A stretch of DNA of 64,000 nt from Undaria pinnatifida. Its lineage: Eukaryota; Sar; Phaeophyceae; Laminariales; Alariaceae. Shown in pieces: positions 1 through 10,500 of this stretch (positions are counted from its first letter, which is position 1; every line of letters begins with the position of its first letter). Below the pieces are notes generated by a model. It saw nothing but the letters and a program-made list of their open reading frames with translations. It did not search any database and was not told where the DNA came from. The stretch is from assembly GCA_012845835.1 (NCBI GenBank), contig JABAKD010000016.1:12289007-12353006 (forward strand), given 5' to 3'. A program made the position numbers and the translations under genes.

Positions 1-152
1 ATAACCATCTATGCCTTAGCCCTAACGAAAAATATACGCTGGTGACGTTGCTTGACTAACTAACCGGTAGTAGTTCCTCACCTGAGCCCAATTGGGCCAG
101 GTACATTGTTAGTCAATCCAACAACTGCAAACCCTACCGTGGGATGACTCTT
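1..152. repeat. Dispersed repeat interrupted by the hAT element
   Basis: From about position 40 to the hAT insertion point this stretch resembles 4857-4965. Both copies share a TAACCGGTAG block, then a CTCAC..GAG..CAAT segment, and finally ACCCTACCGTGGGATGA. The hAT element entered the left copy immediately after that last block. No coding potential is seen. The family is unknown. Confidence 0.5.
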
Positions 153-164
153 CACACCCCGGAC
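153..164 (+). repeat. hAT left terminal inverted repeat
   Basis: CACACCCCGGAC is a perfect 12-bp inverted match to 2299-2310. Similarity continues more loosely inward through CAGCTCAC and GAGCTAGCTC. It is flanked on the outside by the target-site copy GACTCTT at 146-152. Confidence 0.8.
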
Positions 165-168
165 GGAT

Positions 169-628
169 CAGCTCACCGCAGCTCGAGCTAGCTCTTTGCG
201 ACGGTAGCTCACCGGTGAGCTACGGGAGCTACATGAGCTGCACATGTTTTCCTGGCTTGAGCTACAGAAGGTGGCTCATCTGCGCATGTTTTGGAAGGGT
301 GAGCTATCGCCGATAGTTCATCCGCACATGTTTGCCCAGGATGAGCTATACGAGCTACATGAGCTAGCTCATTTGGCCCTGGATGAGCTATAGAAGCTAC
401 ATAATGCGCACATGTTTTTAATGCTTGAACTATAGGCGATAGCTCATCTGCACATGTTTTCAAAGGGTGAGCTTTAGTCGATAGCTCATCTGCACATATT
501 CTCAAAGCTTGAGCTATAGACGACAGCTCATCTGCACATGTTTTCGATGCTTGAGCTATAGAGGATAGCTCATCTGCACATGTTTTGAGGTCGTGAGCTA
601 TAAGAGCTACATGAGCTAGCTCATGAGC
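169..628. repeat. Left subterminal array of 42-bp palindromic monomers
   Basis: The monomer has a GAGCTATAG..GATAGCTC hairpin followed by ATCTGCACATGTTTT. In the cleanest part the block GCTCATCTG starts at 442, 484, 526 and 568, a fixed 42-bp period. Subterminal repeats in hAT elements are usually transposase-binding sites. That function is inferred here from position only. The minus-strand open frame across the array is a product of the repeat. Confidence 0.8.
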
Positions 629-929
629 TGCTGCTAATCAAAAGTACGAGCACATACACACCACACCATGACTACATAAACATCCATACATTTTTTATAC
701 GAGATCGGAGCTTTTTCTGTTTTTAATATGCCAGATAACTAGACAGAGTACCGGTGGATTTATGTTTTCGGCACAACCTTAACCATCAATCATGCCCATC
801 CCCCACCCGACCAAGTACAACTCGACTCAACTCAATCGAGGCACGTGCCACCCACAAACAAGAGTTCGCACGCACACACATACAACACCATACAACACGC
901 CTAGCATGACCTGCTCTCGTTTTGGGCCA

Positions 930-1362
930 ACGGCGGGGCAGCCGATCTACCCGAGCATGGCGCGTGTGGCTCGCGTACTGCTTTGTGCCGGCGTCTTCTG
1001 CCGTCCTGGAGGGAGACTTTAGCACAGCCGGGCGTCTCATTACGGGTTCCCGGACCAGCTTATCCGCGGCCTACGCGGAGATGGTCATGTTCCTCAACGG
1101 AAACTACATCGAACACATTCCCATAGAAGTGCCGGCTCCCTCAACTGAGCAGGCGCTCCAGGCAGTACCTCGCCGTCATTCCAACCCGAAGGCGGAGGTG
1201 GCCGCCCTGTCTGCGGGCGAGGCGAGGTCTGCGGGCGAAGCGGGGGTGGACGCCGCCTGCGATGAGTACATAGGGGGGGCGGGGTCTGCGGGCGAAGAGG
1301 GCCTTAACGCCGGCTGCGGCGACTCCGCAGGGAAAGGCTCGGACTATAAGCCTTGGGGATGA
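930..1362 (+). pseudogene. hAT transposase C-terminal dimerisation region, frameshifted
   Basis: A YPSMARVARVL segment is read in one frame at about 948-980. The next frame, from about 982, gives FVPASSAVLEGDFSTAGRL and then SRTSLSAAYAEMVMFLNGN. Together these match the C-terminal hAT dimerisation block, whose family pattern is yP..a.lAr..L..paSSa..ErvFS.aG followed by R..L.....e.l.FL..N. The frame change near 981 breaks the reading frame, and no upstream catalytic part is present. After the domain the frame continues into a low-complexity Gly/Ala/Glu tail with repeated SAGE units and stops at 1360-1362. I treat it as a dead remnant. An intron at the frame change is possible but I see no clear splice sites. 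Confidence 0.7.
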
Positions 1363-1769
1363 ATGGGGAGCAGCGGTAGATCTTCTATGACTGTTGTTAC
1401 GTGTCTGCTTGTCCGTCTTTTTTTTTTCGCTTTCTTTTGGGCGATGCAGATGATTTTTTCTTTTTGGGCCTCTTGAGTTTTTGTTTTTTACACCTTGTGG
1501 TAGGCTACGCGACGCCGTGTTTGGGGGATGGGGATGCACGGACTTCAAACGCTGCTTTGTGCCAATATGGCCGCATTGACTACTGCTGTTGCTATGTGTT
1601 CAAATAAGTTGAATGCTAATGCTGTGATATGCATAGGAATTACGGTCTTAATGTCAATATACTACCAGGTATGAATATCAGCTACATACAGTAGACTATA
1701 CCACGTACATTTTTTTTACGTTGAAAGGGAGTACGACACTGTCGCACGTACCGCCGTTGAAGTTTCGGC

Positions 1770-2298
1770 TGGATAGTGAGCTGTATAACCTACATTCGCA
1801 CTCGTCCCGGAGGCCAGGTTTTATTCATCCAGTCTACACATCTAAGCACCTGCATGTTTTGCCCTGAAAGAGCTACAATGAGCTACGTACATGAGCTAGC
1901 TCATGGGGTGAGCTATAGAGGATATCTCACGTGCACATGTTTTGAACGCTTGAGCTATTATAGAGGATGACTCCGCTACACATGTTTTGCCGGCTTGAGC
2001 TATCGAGACGATAGCTCATCTGCACATGTTTTCCCGACTTGAGCTATAGACGGTAGCTCATCTGCACTTAATGTTTAAAGCTTGAGCTATACAGCAAAGC
2101 TCATCCGCACATATTTCGCCAAGGTGAGCAATAAGAGCTACACGAGCTAGCTCACTTGTCCCGGAATAACCTACTCGTATATGAGCTACACGAGCGGCAT
2201 ATGTTTCCCCGGCTTGAGCTATTATAGGTGATAGCTTATTTGCACATGTTTTGAGCGCGTGAGATATTCACGATGTTGGATGAGCTAGCTCGTGAGCT
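1770..2298. repeat. Right subterminal array of the same palindromic monomer
   Basis: GAGCTA..TAGCTC hairpins with TGCACATGTTTT spacers recur in the same orientation as in the left array, but are more diverged. The two arrays are therefore direct copies, while the extreme ends are inverted. Confidence 0.75.
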
Positions 2299-2310
2299 GT
2301 CCGGGGTGTG
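2299..2310 (-). repeat. hAT right terminal inverted repeat
   Basis: GTCCGGGGTGTG is the exact reverse complement of 153-164 and is followed by the target-site copy GACTCTT at 2311-2317. Confidence 0.8.
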
Positions 2311-2317
2311 GACTCTT

Positions 2318-2487
2318 TTACGTTAGCACATTAATGGTAGTATGTTAATGCCTAGTACCTTAATGTGAAATTCGTGAATGTCTTCGCCCCTGTGGTACAT
2401 GCATCTGAAAGGGGAGATCGTGGCTCCGAAATATTGCAGAGAGACAAAGCAACGAGATGGGCACACGATCGGTCTCCTGCACTACTT
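2318..2487. other. Spacer with no recognised feature
   Basis: This separates the hAT element from the fold-back element. I see no reading frame, RNA or repeat that I can support. Confidence 0.4.
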
Positions 2488-3860
2488 GGGGCCACCTGCA
2501 CTATCTTAAATTTTGGTAGAAGCTCATGAAAGCTTCCACGGAAGCTTCCACGGCTTCCACGGAAGCTTCCACGGCTTCCACGGAAGCTTCCATCGCTTCC
2601 ATGGAAGATTTCATGGAAGTTGTGGAAGCTTCTATGGAAGCGTGGAAGCTTCCATGGAAGCATGGAAGCTTTCACACTTTCTTGCCGAGGAAGCTTCCAG
2701 GGAGTTTACTTCCACGTTAGCTTCCATAAAAGCTTCCACGAAAGTTACTTCCACGGAAACTTTCGGGTAAGCAAATTGATTTCACGGCAGCTTTCGTGGG
2801 AGCTTCCACGAAAGTTTTCGTGGAAGTAAATTAGCTTCCACGGAAGCTTTCACGGACGTAAATTTGCTTCTACCGAAGCTTTCAAACTGGAGTAAATTTG
2901 CTTCCACGAAAGTTTTCACGGAAGCTTTCACGGAAGCTTTCGTGGACGTAAATTGCTTTCATCGAAGCTTTTGCGGATGTAAATTTGCTTCCACGGAAGC
3001 TTTCACGGAAGCTTTCACGGAACCTGGCCCTAACCCCTAACCCTTCGTGGAAGTTTTCTACCGAAGCTTTCTACCGAAGCTTTCTACCGAAGCTTCAAAC
3101 TGGTGTAAGTTTGCTTCTACGAAAGTATTCACGGAAGTTTTCACGGAAGCTTTCACGGAACCTAACCTTAACCCCTAACTCTTCGTGGAACCTTCCGTGG
3201 AAGCTTTCGTCGAAGTTACTTCCGTGGAAGCTGATTCCATGGAAGCTTTCGTGGAAGTTACGTCCATGGGAGCTTTCGTGGCAGTTACTTCCATGGAAGC
3301 TTTCGTGGAAGCTCCCGTGGAAGTTACTTCCGTGGAAGCTTTTGTGGAAATTACTTCCATGGAAGCTTTCGTGGAAGTTCCCGTGGAAGCTTCGTGGAAG
3401 TTGCTTCCATGGAAGCTTTCGTGGAAGTTACGTCCATGGGAGCTTTCGTAGAATTTACTTCCATGGAAGCTTCCGTGGAAGCTTTCGTGGAAGCGTCCAT
3501 GGAAGCTCCCGTGGAAGTTGCTTCCGTGGAAGCTTCCACTACTTCCATGGAAGCTTTCGTTGAAGCTTCTTCCATGGAAGCTTTCGCGAAACTTTCCGTT
3601 GAACCTTGCGGTTTTTATTTTGCGTGGAAGCTTCCATATCTTCCATGAAGGCTTCCACGGAAGCTTCCATATCTTCCATGAAGGCTTCTACGGAAGCTTC
3701 CATGAAAGCTTCCACGAAAGCTTCCATGAAAGCTTCCATGATTTCATGGAAGTATCCGCCGCTTTCATGGCCTCCATGGAAGCTTCCACCACTTCCATGA
3801 AAGCTTCCATGGAAGCTTTCACGAGCCTCCACCAAATACGCGGATAGTGCAGGTGGCCCC
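2488..3860. mobile_element. Fold-back element with terminal inverted repeats and AAGCTT-palindrome core
   Basis: GGGGCCACCTGCACTATC at 2488-2505 is perfectly inverted at 3843-3860, and looser inverted similarity runs another ~20 bp inward. Between them almost the whole 1.3 kb consists of GGAAGCTTCC-type palindromes, for example GGAAGCTTCCACGGAAGCTT, in changing orientation. This is the architecture of fold-back or MITE-like DNA elements. Flanking target duplication is unclear: GCAC is shared on both sides but the next bases differ. No transposase is present. Confidence 0.65.
2515..3835. repeat. GGAAGCTTCC palindrome satellite core
   Basis: Dozens of HindIII-type palindromes (GGAAGCTTCC, GGAAGCTTTC) are spaced 10-30 bp apart. 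The variant changes by zone: 'CACGG' spacers in the left half, 'GTGGAAGTTACTTCC' spacers in the middle and 'CATGAAAG' spacers at the right. Frames here translate into repeated MEAFVEVTS or FHGSFHG strings in several overlapping frames on both strands, which marks them as non-coding. Two CCCTAA-like insertions occur at about 3027-3046 and 3163-3180. Confidence 0.85.
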
Positions 3861-4856
3861 GCACGATGACCCGCATGCACATGCGTAACCGTAAAAACCG
3901 GCCTCGGGATAGCCACTGCAGTCAAGGAATAAACATGGGTTGCAGGGGTCTACTACTGTGACGGGGGGAGGAAGAGGAAGCGGGGGGGTGGGAGGAGGGG
4001 CGGGAGGGAGGGACGGAGGGAAAAGGGGAGGCAAGGACGAAGCGGAAAATGCAGGAGTGGTTGTTGGTTTGGATAACTTACGCTGAGACTGTTTGCCACG
4101 CTTCATTTAACTTCTCAAGGCGGTGGGTTCCGTGAGCCTGTCTGCGGGTTTAGGTTGCTGTCTTCAACCCTGTTCCTGGTGCCGAATAGGAGCAGCAACG
4201 AAAACGCACTGGAAATGATACCTAAATAGGACCAACAACCACCTGTTGCTAAAATACTGCGGTGTCAATTCCAAGTGCCTTGAAACTTCTCGGGTTCAGC
4301 ATCTTGGGTTCGCTGGCTGTGGCGCAAGGCAAAGGTGTAAAGGTTACATAACCTGGTGCTTGTTGATAAGAGGCTTTTTTGCGCGAGTGCGTCTAGTGCG
4401 TCTCCTGTACTTTTTTTTGATGCGGTGCGTGATGTTGACTGTAGTGTGTCGCCGACGAAGGCATACCTACAAGCAAAGCAACTGATCGATGCAATATCAC
4501 GAGCAAGTCACGGGGTGTAAACGAGCACAAAATAATAAGCGCAACTCACGAATCAGATGCCACACATTTGTGCAAGGCTCCGACACAAACGCCCTGAAAA
4601 GTAACTGATCTCACGATGGAGATCAAAGTACGCCGAGGAAGGCATAGGAGTCGCTGGTGTCCCGTGGAAATGGTTTAATAGCTGGTCTGATTAGAGCGGA
4701 GCCATCTCACGGTACGGTTGCACCAGAAAGTCCCTGAGCTCCTTACATGAGGAGGTCATTGGATATCTCACCACCTGAAACATGATTTCGAAGGCATTCG
4801 TTCGCACAACCCGACCGAGCTTCTATGGGCCTTCGTCCTAAAAAAACGTGTACTCG
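3861..4856. other. Unassigned 1-kb interval
   Basis: A G-rich stretch at 3960-4035 produces a proline-rich minus-strand frame that I do not regard as a gene. The rest shows no conserved protein, RNA or tandem repeat. It may be old transposon debris. Confidence 0.3.
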
Positions 4857-4965
4857 TCAAATTACTCGACTAATGACTAACCGGTAGTTTCTCACGTGAG
4901 GAGCTCAATCGGACAGAGAGTATACCTTTTTTTGGCGCAAAAATTGCAACCCCTACCGTGGGATG
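4857..4965. repeat. Second copy of the dispersed repeat found at 40-152
   Basis: It shares the TAACCGGTAG block and the terminal CCCTACCGTGGGATGA with the left edge of the window. In this copy the sequence continues without a hAT insertion. Confidence 0.5.
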
Positions 4966-5000
4966 AGTCAGCATGGAATGTTACTTCAGAGGCACAGAGG

Positions 5001-5842
5001 TTGTGGGGTATGCTGTACGCTGACGATGCGGACATCGTACCGCGACCACCACAAAAGGCTGGAGAGGATGATGACGGTGATCGTGGCTGCGTGCTCGGCA
5101 TTCGGGCTTACGACCTCCGAGGTTATACCGGAGATAATGTGCCTGCTGACAAAATGTGGGGGGAAGGTTTCGTTCGCCATCACTGCAGCCGACCAGGTAT
5201 ACAAACAAACGATCGAGTTTGTGTACTTGGGCGGGGCTATCTGCTGGGGTGGAGAACTCAGTGTCGATATAACGCGGCGTCTTCAGAGGGCCTGGTCGTG
5301 CTTCCAGCGGTACAAGACGGAAGTATATGATCACCCGGGTGTGCGCTTACGGTTGAAGGTGCGGATGATGTGATCGAGACACTACTCTACGGGTGCGTGA
5401 CGTGGAGCCCGAAACACCTGACTACTACGACATACTACGACAGGTTCACCACTCCATGCTCTTCCGATGCCTCGGCTGGCGGAAACGGAAGCACGACGAC
5501 CACACCCTTTCGTACGTCGACGCGTTTGCCAAGACAGCATCCGAGAGCATAGAGACAACAGTGCGGCAACGGAGGATATTGTTCGCGGGATTCGTGGCAC
5601 GTATGGGGGGGGAGCGTATGCCACGGAGGGTAATGTTTGAGGGGCTGGTTGGGGGTAAGGGCTACTCAGGGGGGCAAGAGAAGGATTGGATGGTGCGCTC
5701 GGAGGAAGATATGACGGAATTCGGAATTATGTTCGAAGGGTGGCGAAAGGCTGCACATAGGGCTGCAGATGGTTTTGACGGGTCGAGGAAGGGGCAGTCA
5801 TTCATGTGGAAATGGCATAACGCGGACAACGGTAAGGCTTAG
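5001..5842 (+). pseudogene. LINE reverse transcriptase relic (C-terminal half)
   Basis: The relic starts abruptly at the YADD box of a non-LTR reverse transcriptase (WGMLYADDADIV). It continues through RMMTVIVAACSAFGLT, the thumb-like FVYLGGAI, LYGCVTWSP and the C-terminal ILFAGFVARMGGERMPRRV block. At least three frame changes are needed, near 5045, 5355 and 5410, so it cannot be translated as one protein. Family members in this window are at 46857-48160 and 60642-62400. The start point TTGTGGGGTATGC is the same as the 5' limit of the 62.4-kb copy. The 3' end is replaced by the 290-bp tandem repeat. Confidence 0.85.
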
Positions 5843-6500
5843 TTTGGGAAAGCTATCGGTTAACCTTTTGCAAGTGGTCAAACGGACTAATAACCCACTA
5901 ATTCCTCAAAAAATGGCGTCGTCAGCAGGACCATGTTTTTATTTGGGTTGTGGGTTCAAATCCAACATCCACCATAATACACTTTTTCAGACTTTCCTCA
6001 TGTCGAACTTGAAAAATACTCTCCCCGGTATACCCAGGAAATGAAACGGCTTCGATGTATTGACAGGTCCGCCGGTATGTCTGGCCGACCTGCTATCCCG
6101 CCGTTTCAGGGGAGGGAAGTGTTATAAGGCTTAGTTTGGGTAAGCTATTGGTTCACCTTTTGCAAGTGGTCAAACGGACTGATACCCCACTAATTCCTTA
6201 ACAATTGGCGTCGTCGACAGACCATGTTTTTTTGGGTCGTGGGTTCAAGTCCCACGTCCAGCATAGTAAAACCTTTTCAGGCTTTTTCCCATCGCGAACT
6301 TGAAAAATGCTCTCCTCGGTATCCCCAGGAAATGAAACCGCTTGGATAATTGACAGGTCCGCCCGTATATCCGGCCGACCTGCTATCCCGCCGTTTCAGG
6401 GGGGGAGAGTGTTATAAGGCTTAGTGTTGGTAAGCTATTAGTTAACCTTTGCAAGCGGTAAAAATGACTAATACCCCACTAATAACCTTGACAAAATATA
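5833..6500. repeat. 290-bp tandem repeat, two full units and a partial third
   Basis: TAAGGCTTAG starts units at 5833, 6125 and 6415. Each full unit contains a GTGGGTTCAAGTCCCAC stem-loop typical of a tRNA T-arm (Pol III B box). It ends in a purine-rich GGGGGAGAG run followed by TGTTATAAGG, which resembles the polypurine tract/LTR junction of a copia element. The third unit diverges after about 85 bp into AT-rich sequence. The family is not identified. Confidence 0.7.
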
Positions 6501-6830
6501 TTTGATTTGCACATCGGAACGGCGTCTACGCAATGTGGTCGGAGGGCAAATAAAATAATAACAATATCTGGGTGATCCTTCTTTTTCCGTTTTCGTATAT
6601 CTTCACAAGCGGTTGTGGTATATGCGCAGATCGTCTTTCCCCCTCCACGTTGCCTACATGTTATTGAGCTGGTATCGCCACATTTTCCCCTTTAGCGCTT
6701 CTCTGTAACTGAGTTCTTCGTATATTATTGTGGAAGTAAACTCGGAGGGGTTTTCCACAAGGCACCATTATCGGCGCCTTTGTTTTTCCCTTCGTGAATA
6801 AAATATTTTCAACGATTCCCTGCTATGGCT
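6501..6830. other. AT-rich interval without recognised feature
   Basis: This follows the partial third tandem unit. If that unit marks the start of an LTR, the sequence could be the rest of it, but no ending CA and primer site can be fixed. Confidence 0.3.
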
Positions 6831-6914
6831 TTTTGGTTGATGCCAAGTCCTCTTTCGTTTCGCCCAGAAGCGAAGCAGGTTTTCTCAATGCTCTTGTTGG
6901 TATTTCTGTTTGTT

Positions 6915-6919
6915 TGATA
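6915..6919. repeat. Target-site duplication, left copy (TGATA)
   Basis: TGATA directly precedes the 5' LTR and is repeated directly after the 3' LTR at 12616-12620. A 5-bp duplication is usual for copia integrase. Confidence 0.85.
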
Positions 6920-7451
6920 TGTTCGTGATAGCGGCATGTATGTATCAACTGTACTGCGGTGAAACTCTGATTGGTTGGTTTGAATAGCAGAACTGTTGAT
7001 TGTATGTTGTTGTACCAGAATACTCTTCTTGTGGTGCTACGATACTTCGGCAGATTGTACATGTGCACGAGTCATACACCGGACCGTAGTGGTGTGTACG
7101 GTACGTTGGTATGTCGGTACGTTGGACACATTGACGAATAGGAACATTCCTGTAGTGTTCCTAACACGATATAGCTTGTCTCAACGAACAGCCTAGCAAT
7201 AAGTTACAGTTACGTACGTTGTGTCACGGAGGTAAGTTACAGGGATCGTCTCGTGGTATCACCCACGAGCAGTCCCACGGGTATGTACGAGTAGGCACTA
7301 TGCGAGGAGGTTTAGGTATTCGACTACGAGCGGTTGTTACTGGGCTGTGGAGAGTTGGCCCACATGACCCACTCCACTTTCTGACCTGTCTCTCCAGACA
7401 TTGGTCTCTCTAATATAATACCTTTCTCCAGAAGCCACTGATTTACCAACA
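6920..7451 (+). repeat. 5' LTR of the copia element
   Basis: It runs from TGTTCGTGATAGCGG to TTTACCAACA, 532 bp, matching 12084-12615. It should carry the promoter and polyadenylation signal. An AT-rich TAATATAATACC lies near its 3' end, but the transcription start cannot be fixed. Confidence 0.95.
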
Positions 7452-7470
7452 CGCTATAGCGCTATCGGTC
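7452..7470 (+). other. Primer-binding region, atypical
   Basis: The bases right after the 5' LTR read CGCTATAGCGCTATCGG. The usual TGG start complementary to a tRNA 3' end, typical of copia (TGGTATCAGAGC), is absent. Priming by an internal tRNA fragment, as in Drosophila copia, is one possibility. The segment is itself palindromic (CGCTATAGCG). Confidence 0.35.
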
Positions 7471-7539
7471 GACTGCTGTACGTCCCCCTGGACTCTGTTC
7501 GACGAGACTGTGAGGGCGGCTTGATCAACCGGCCTCGTC

Positions 7540-10500
7540 ATGGCTGAACAGGAGGGAGGTGACCCTGCGGCAAACCAACAGGGTGACCCGCAGGGCTTTG
7601 GTGAGAGAATGGATTCCTTAGAGTCTCGAGTGTCTCAAATGCTGGATATGTTTTCTAACCAGCAGCAGATGCTCCAGACAGTTGTTGAGACACACCAGAG
7701 GGAGAATGTGGAGTCCTCTAGTTCGCGTGCTGCGCCGCGAGGCATCGAACTAGAGTCTGGTGTGCACCAATCGGGTGCTGCCGGTAGGACCGCGGGGAGT
7801 ACGGGAGGCGATACCCTAGGCTTTGGCGTGTCCGACATGAGGGTTGGGAGTAGGGGTGTTGTAGACCCAGGCTTGAACCCGCGTGTTTCTGATGAGAATC
7901 GTTCCTCTGTTCCTGCAGTAAACTTTGGTTCGGTTGACGGGACTGTTGGTGGGGCTTTAGGTAGCCAGTCCTCTGTTCCGCCCACTACCTCAGCAAGTGA
8001 GTGGTGGGGAAAAGTCGCTAGTGGGAACACACTGATCCCAGCGGCTGACAGTAGTTCGGGGGAGAGCTTGGGTGGGGGTCTTTTCAAGAAAGTTCCCAAG
8101 GCTCCTGAATTTATCGGTACTGATGTATCGTATCGTTCATGGTCGAAGAATTTTCTGCTCAAAGCTCGTCACTACAATCTGAGCGAGCCGTTCACCTGTG
8201 ATATCGACACTAAAATCGCCGACGTTAATTTCGACTTGACCCCTGGGGTAGAGAAGGGATACAGCGTTGGTGTACTGCGTCAGCATGAGATTGCTTGGTG
8301 GTTTCTGTTCGACTGCTTGAAGGCGTGTGATGATTTGAGTAGGACGTGGTATGATATCTCTGGTCTGAAGTGTCTGATGACGTCCCGTGATGATCTGATT
8401 ATGAGCGCCGTCAGTAATGATATGATCCTGAAAGCTGTCAACAAGGCTAGATATGTCGAGGATTGGTATGCTGACACAGGCACTTCATATCACATGACTG
8501 ATTCCCTGTCTTGCATGAGAGACTTGAAGCCTTGCCACAGAAGCGTGAATGGAATTGGTGGCGTGTCTTGTGAAGTAGCTTACTCCGGAACGCTAGACTT
8601 GGTATTTGTGACTGCTGACAGTGAGTTCTCCGTGGAATTGAAGAACGTATTGTACTCTCCCAACTTGGGGTATAATCTCTTTTCTCCGAGTGCAAAGTTT
8701 GATGGTGAGTCATGGAATGGTCTTGGTGGTCCTAATGGTGTTATGACTGCATTCAATGGACAAGTAACTTTTCAGAACTTCGATGGCATGCTGATTGCGT
8801 CTGTGTATCGCCTAGGAGAAGCCTCTGTTGGTACGGTCTTGGCTGCTCTCACTCCCGCCAACCCCAAGCATGAAACTACGATGGATATCAACGATTTCCA
8901 CAATATTTATGCACATTCGCACGAGGGTCTGCTACGCACTACTGCAAAGCGATTAGATACCAAGTTGGTTGGTGACATGCATGCTTGTGCAGGGTGTTCG
9001 ATGTCGAAGGCTATTCGGAAAGGAATCGTTCGGGAAACTAAAACTCGATCGGATAAAAAGATGGGCAGGGTTTTTATTGACCTGGGAGGGAGGAAGGACA
9101 TTGCGTCCGTAGGGGGAAAACATTACCCCATGATTGTGAAGGATGATTTCACGAGACGTGCATGGCTGTATTTCCTGAAAAATAAATCAGACGCTGGCAG
9201 TGCTTTCCGGAGTTTTCTTGCGAGTGTGCGTGCTGATGGTGTCCCGTCATTGGTTGAGATTGTTAGGTCTGACAGTGGTGGGGAGTTTTTCGGGGGGGAG
9301 TTTGCATCTGTGTGCAACGAGCTTTTGATCAAACAAGAGTTCACACCGGCTTATAGTCCGCAATATAATGGTGTTGCAGAGCGTGGGCTGGGATTGATAG
9401 AGGAGGCCGCGATGGCGGCTCGTATTCAAGCTAAAGTTCGTTTTGGGCATGTACAGTTACCTAAGACTGATAAACTCTGGGCTGAGGCTATGCACTGGGC
9501 TTGCGAAGCGATGAACCACACTGCGTGTTCTGCTAACCCTGAATCCAAATCGCCGTATGAAATGTGGTATGGTGAACCTCGTCCCGCTAGACCGTATCCG
9601 TTTTTGAAGCCCGCCTACTGTAGGTGGCAGCGACCGTCAAAGCTGCTGCCGAAGGGTGAGAGTTGTTTCTATGTCGGTCCTTCGAGAGACCACCCGCGTG
9701 ATTGTCATAGAGTACTTACGAGGGCTGGTACTATTCAAGAAACGAGGGATGTGAAGTGGGAGGTGCCGCCGTCACAGCTCCCTCCGCTGCAACCTTCTTT
9801 GCCGATAGAGGTAGCAGAGGAGGGAGGGGAGGATAGTGACGACGATGTTGAAACCGAGATATGGCCGCTTGTGGGAAGAGGAGTCGCTCACACACTTTTG
9901 AAACGTGATGCCGTGCCCTCTGGTGCGGGAGTCGAGGAGGTTGAGAGTGTTGGCGCAGGTAGTATAGGCCCGTCCTTTTCTGTTCCATCTTCCCCTGCTG
10001 AACCGTCTGCCCCCGTGAACATTTCTTCTGGTAGTGTAGCTCCTTCTGTGTCTTCGCCTGTGAATGACGGGGAGGGCCAGGGAGGGCAGGAATCAGGAGA
10101 GGTAGAGATGGGGGATGTGGTAGGGGATGATGAGGTAGAGTCGATGGGGCAGGGAGGGCATGATGATGAAGAGTCGATTGGGTCGGGAGGACTGGTAGAG
10201 GCGGAGGCATCCCCTCCAGCCGCTCATCGTCCGCGGCATATGGCCGAGCTTGCTGACTTTAATACTTCCGCGCGTGAAAATGATGAAGTGAGAGAAGGTA
10301 GGACTCGCGCGCAAACTCGTGCAGTCAACCAGCAGAGTGTACCCGGCCTCATGGCCACCCTAGGACCCATCTTCGCAACAGAGGTCGTGTACTCATTGTT
10401 GTCGGAGCAGAGAGCAGGTGATGAGACGGAATTGCCGAAAGAACTGGTTCAGGATGTAGAATCGGAGCCTGGTAGTTATCAGGAAGCCCAGCGTTCGAAG

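Larger units (their letters stand above)
153..2310 (+). mobile_element. hAT-type DNA transposon, internally deleted derivative
   Basis: The element is about 2.16 kb. It begins with CACACCCCGGAC at 153-164 and ends with the inverted copy GTCCGGGGTGTG at 2299-2310. Immediately outside, GACTCTT is repeated directly at 146-152 and 2311-2317. That is 7 bp, whereas hAT transposases normally duplicate 8, so one base may have changed. Inside lie two palindromic subterminal arrays and, between them, the last ~140 codons of a hAT transposase. The layout of termini, subterminal repeats and only the 3' end of the transposase gene is what an internal deletion of an autonomous element leaves. Mobility would need a transposase supplied in trans. 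Confidence 0.75.

Noticed and set aside
169..628. CRISPR-like array of ~42-bp repeats
   Set aside because: The units are contiguous palindromic monomers without unique spacers and lie inside a hAT element of a eukaryotic genome.
3027..3046. Telomere-like CCCTAA patch
   Set aside because: Only two or three degenerate units inside the fold-back array, far too short for a telomere.
2513..3847. Many open frames (MEAFVEVTS-, FHGSFHG-, WKLSWK-type repeats) on both strands
   Set aside because: They are translations of the AAGCTT palindrome array. Every frame and both strands stay open because the repeat lacks stops.
3819..4106. Proline-rich minus-strand frame
   Set aside because: It is created by a G-run stretch on the plus strand. 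No domain and no start context.
6180..6265. Complete tRNA gene
   Set aside because: A perfect T-arm is present, but the acceptor and D arms do not pair convincingly, so I call it only tRNA-like.
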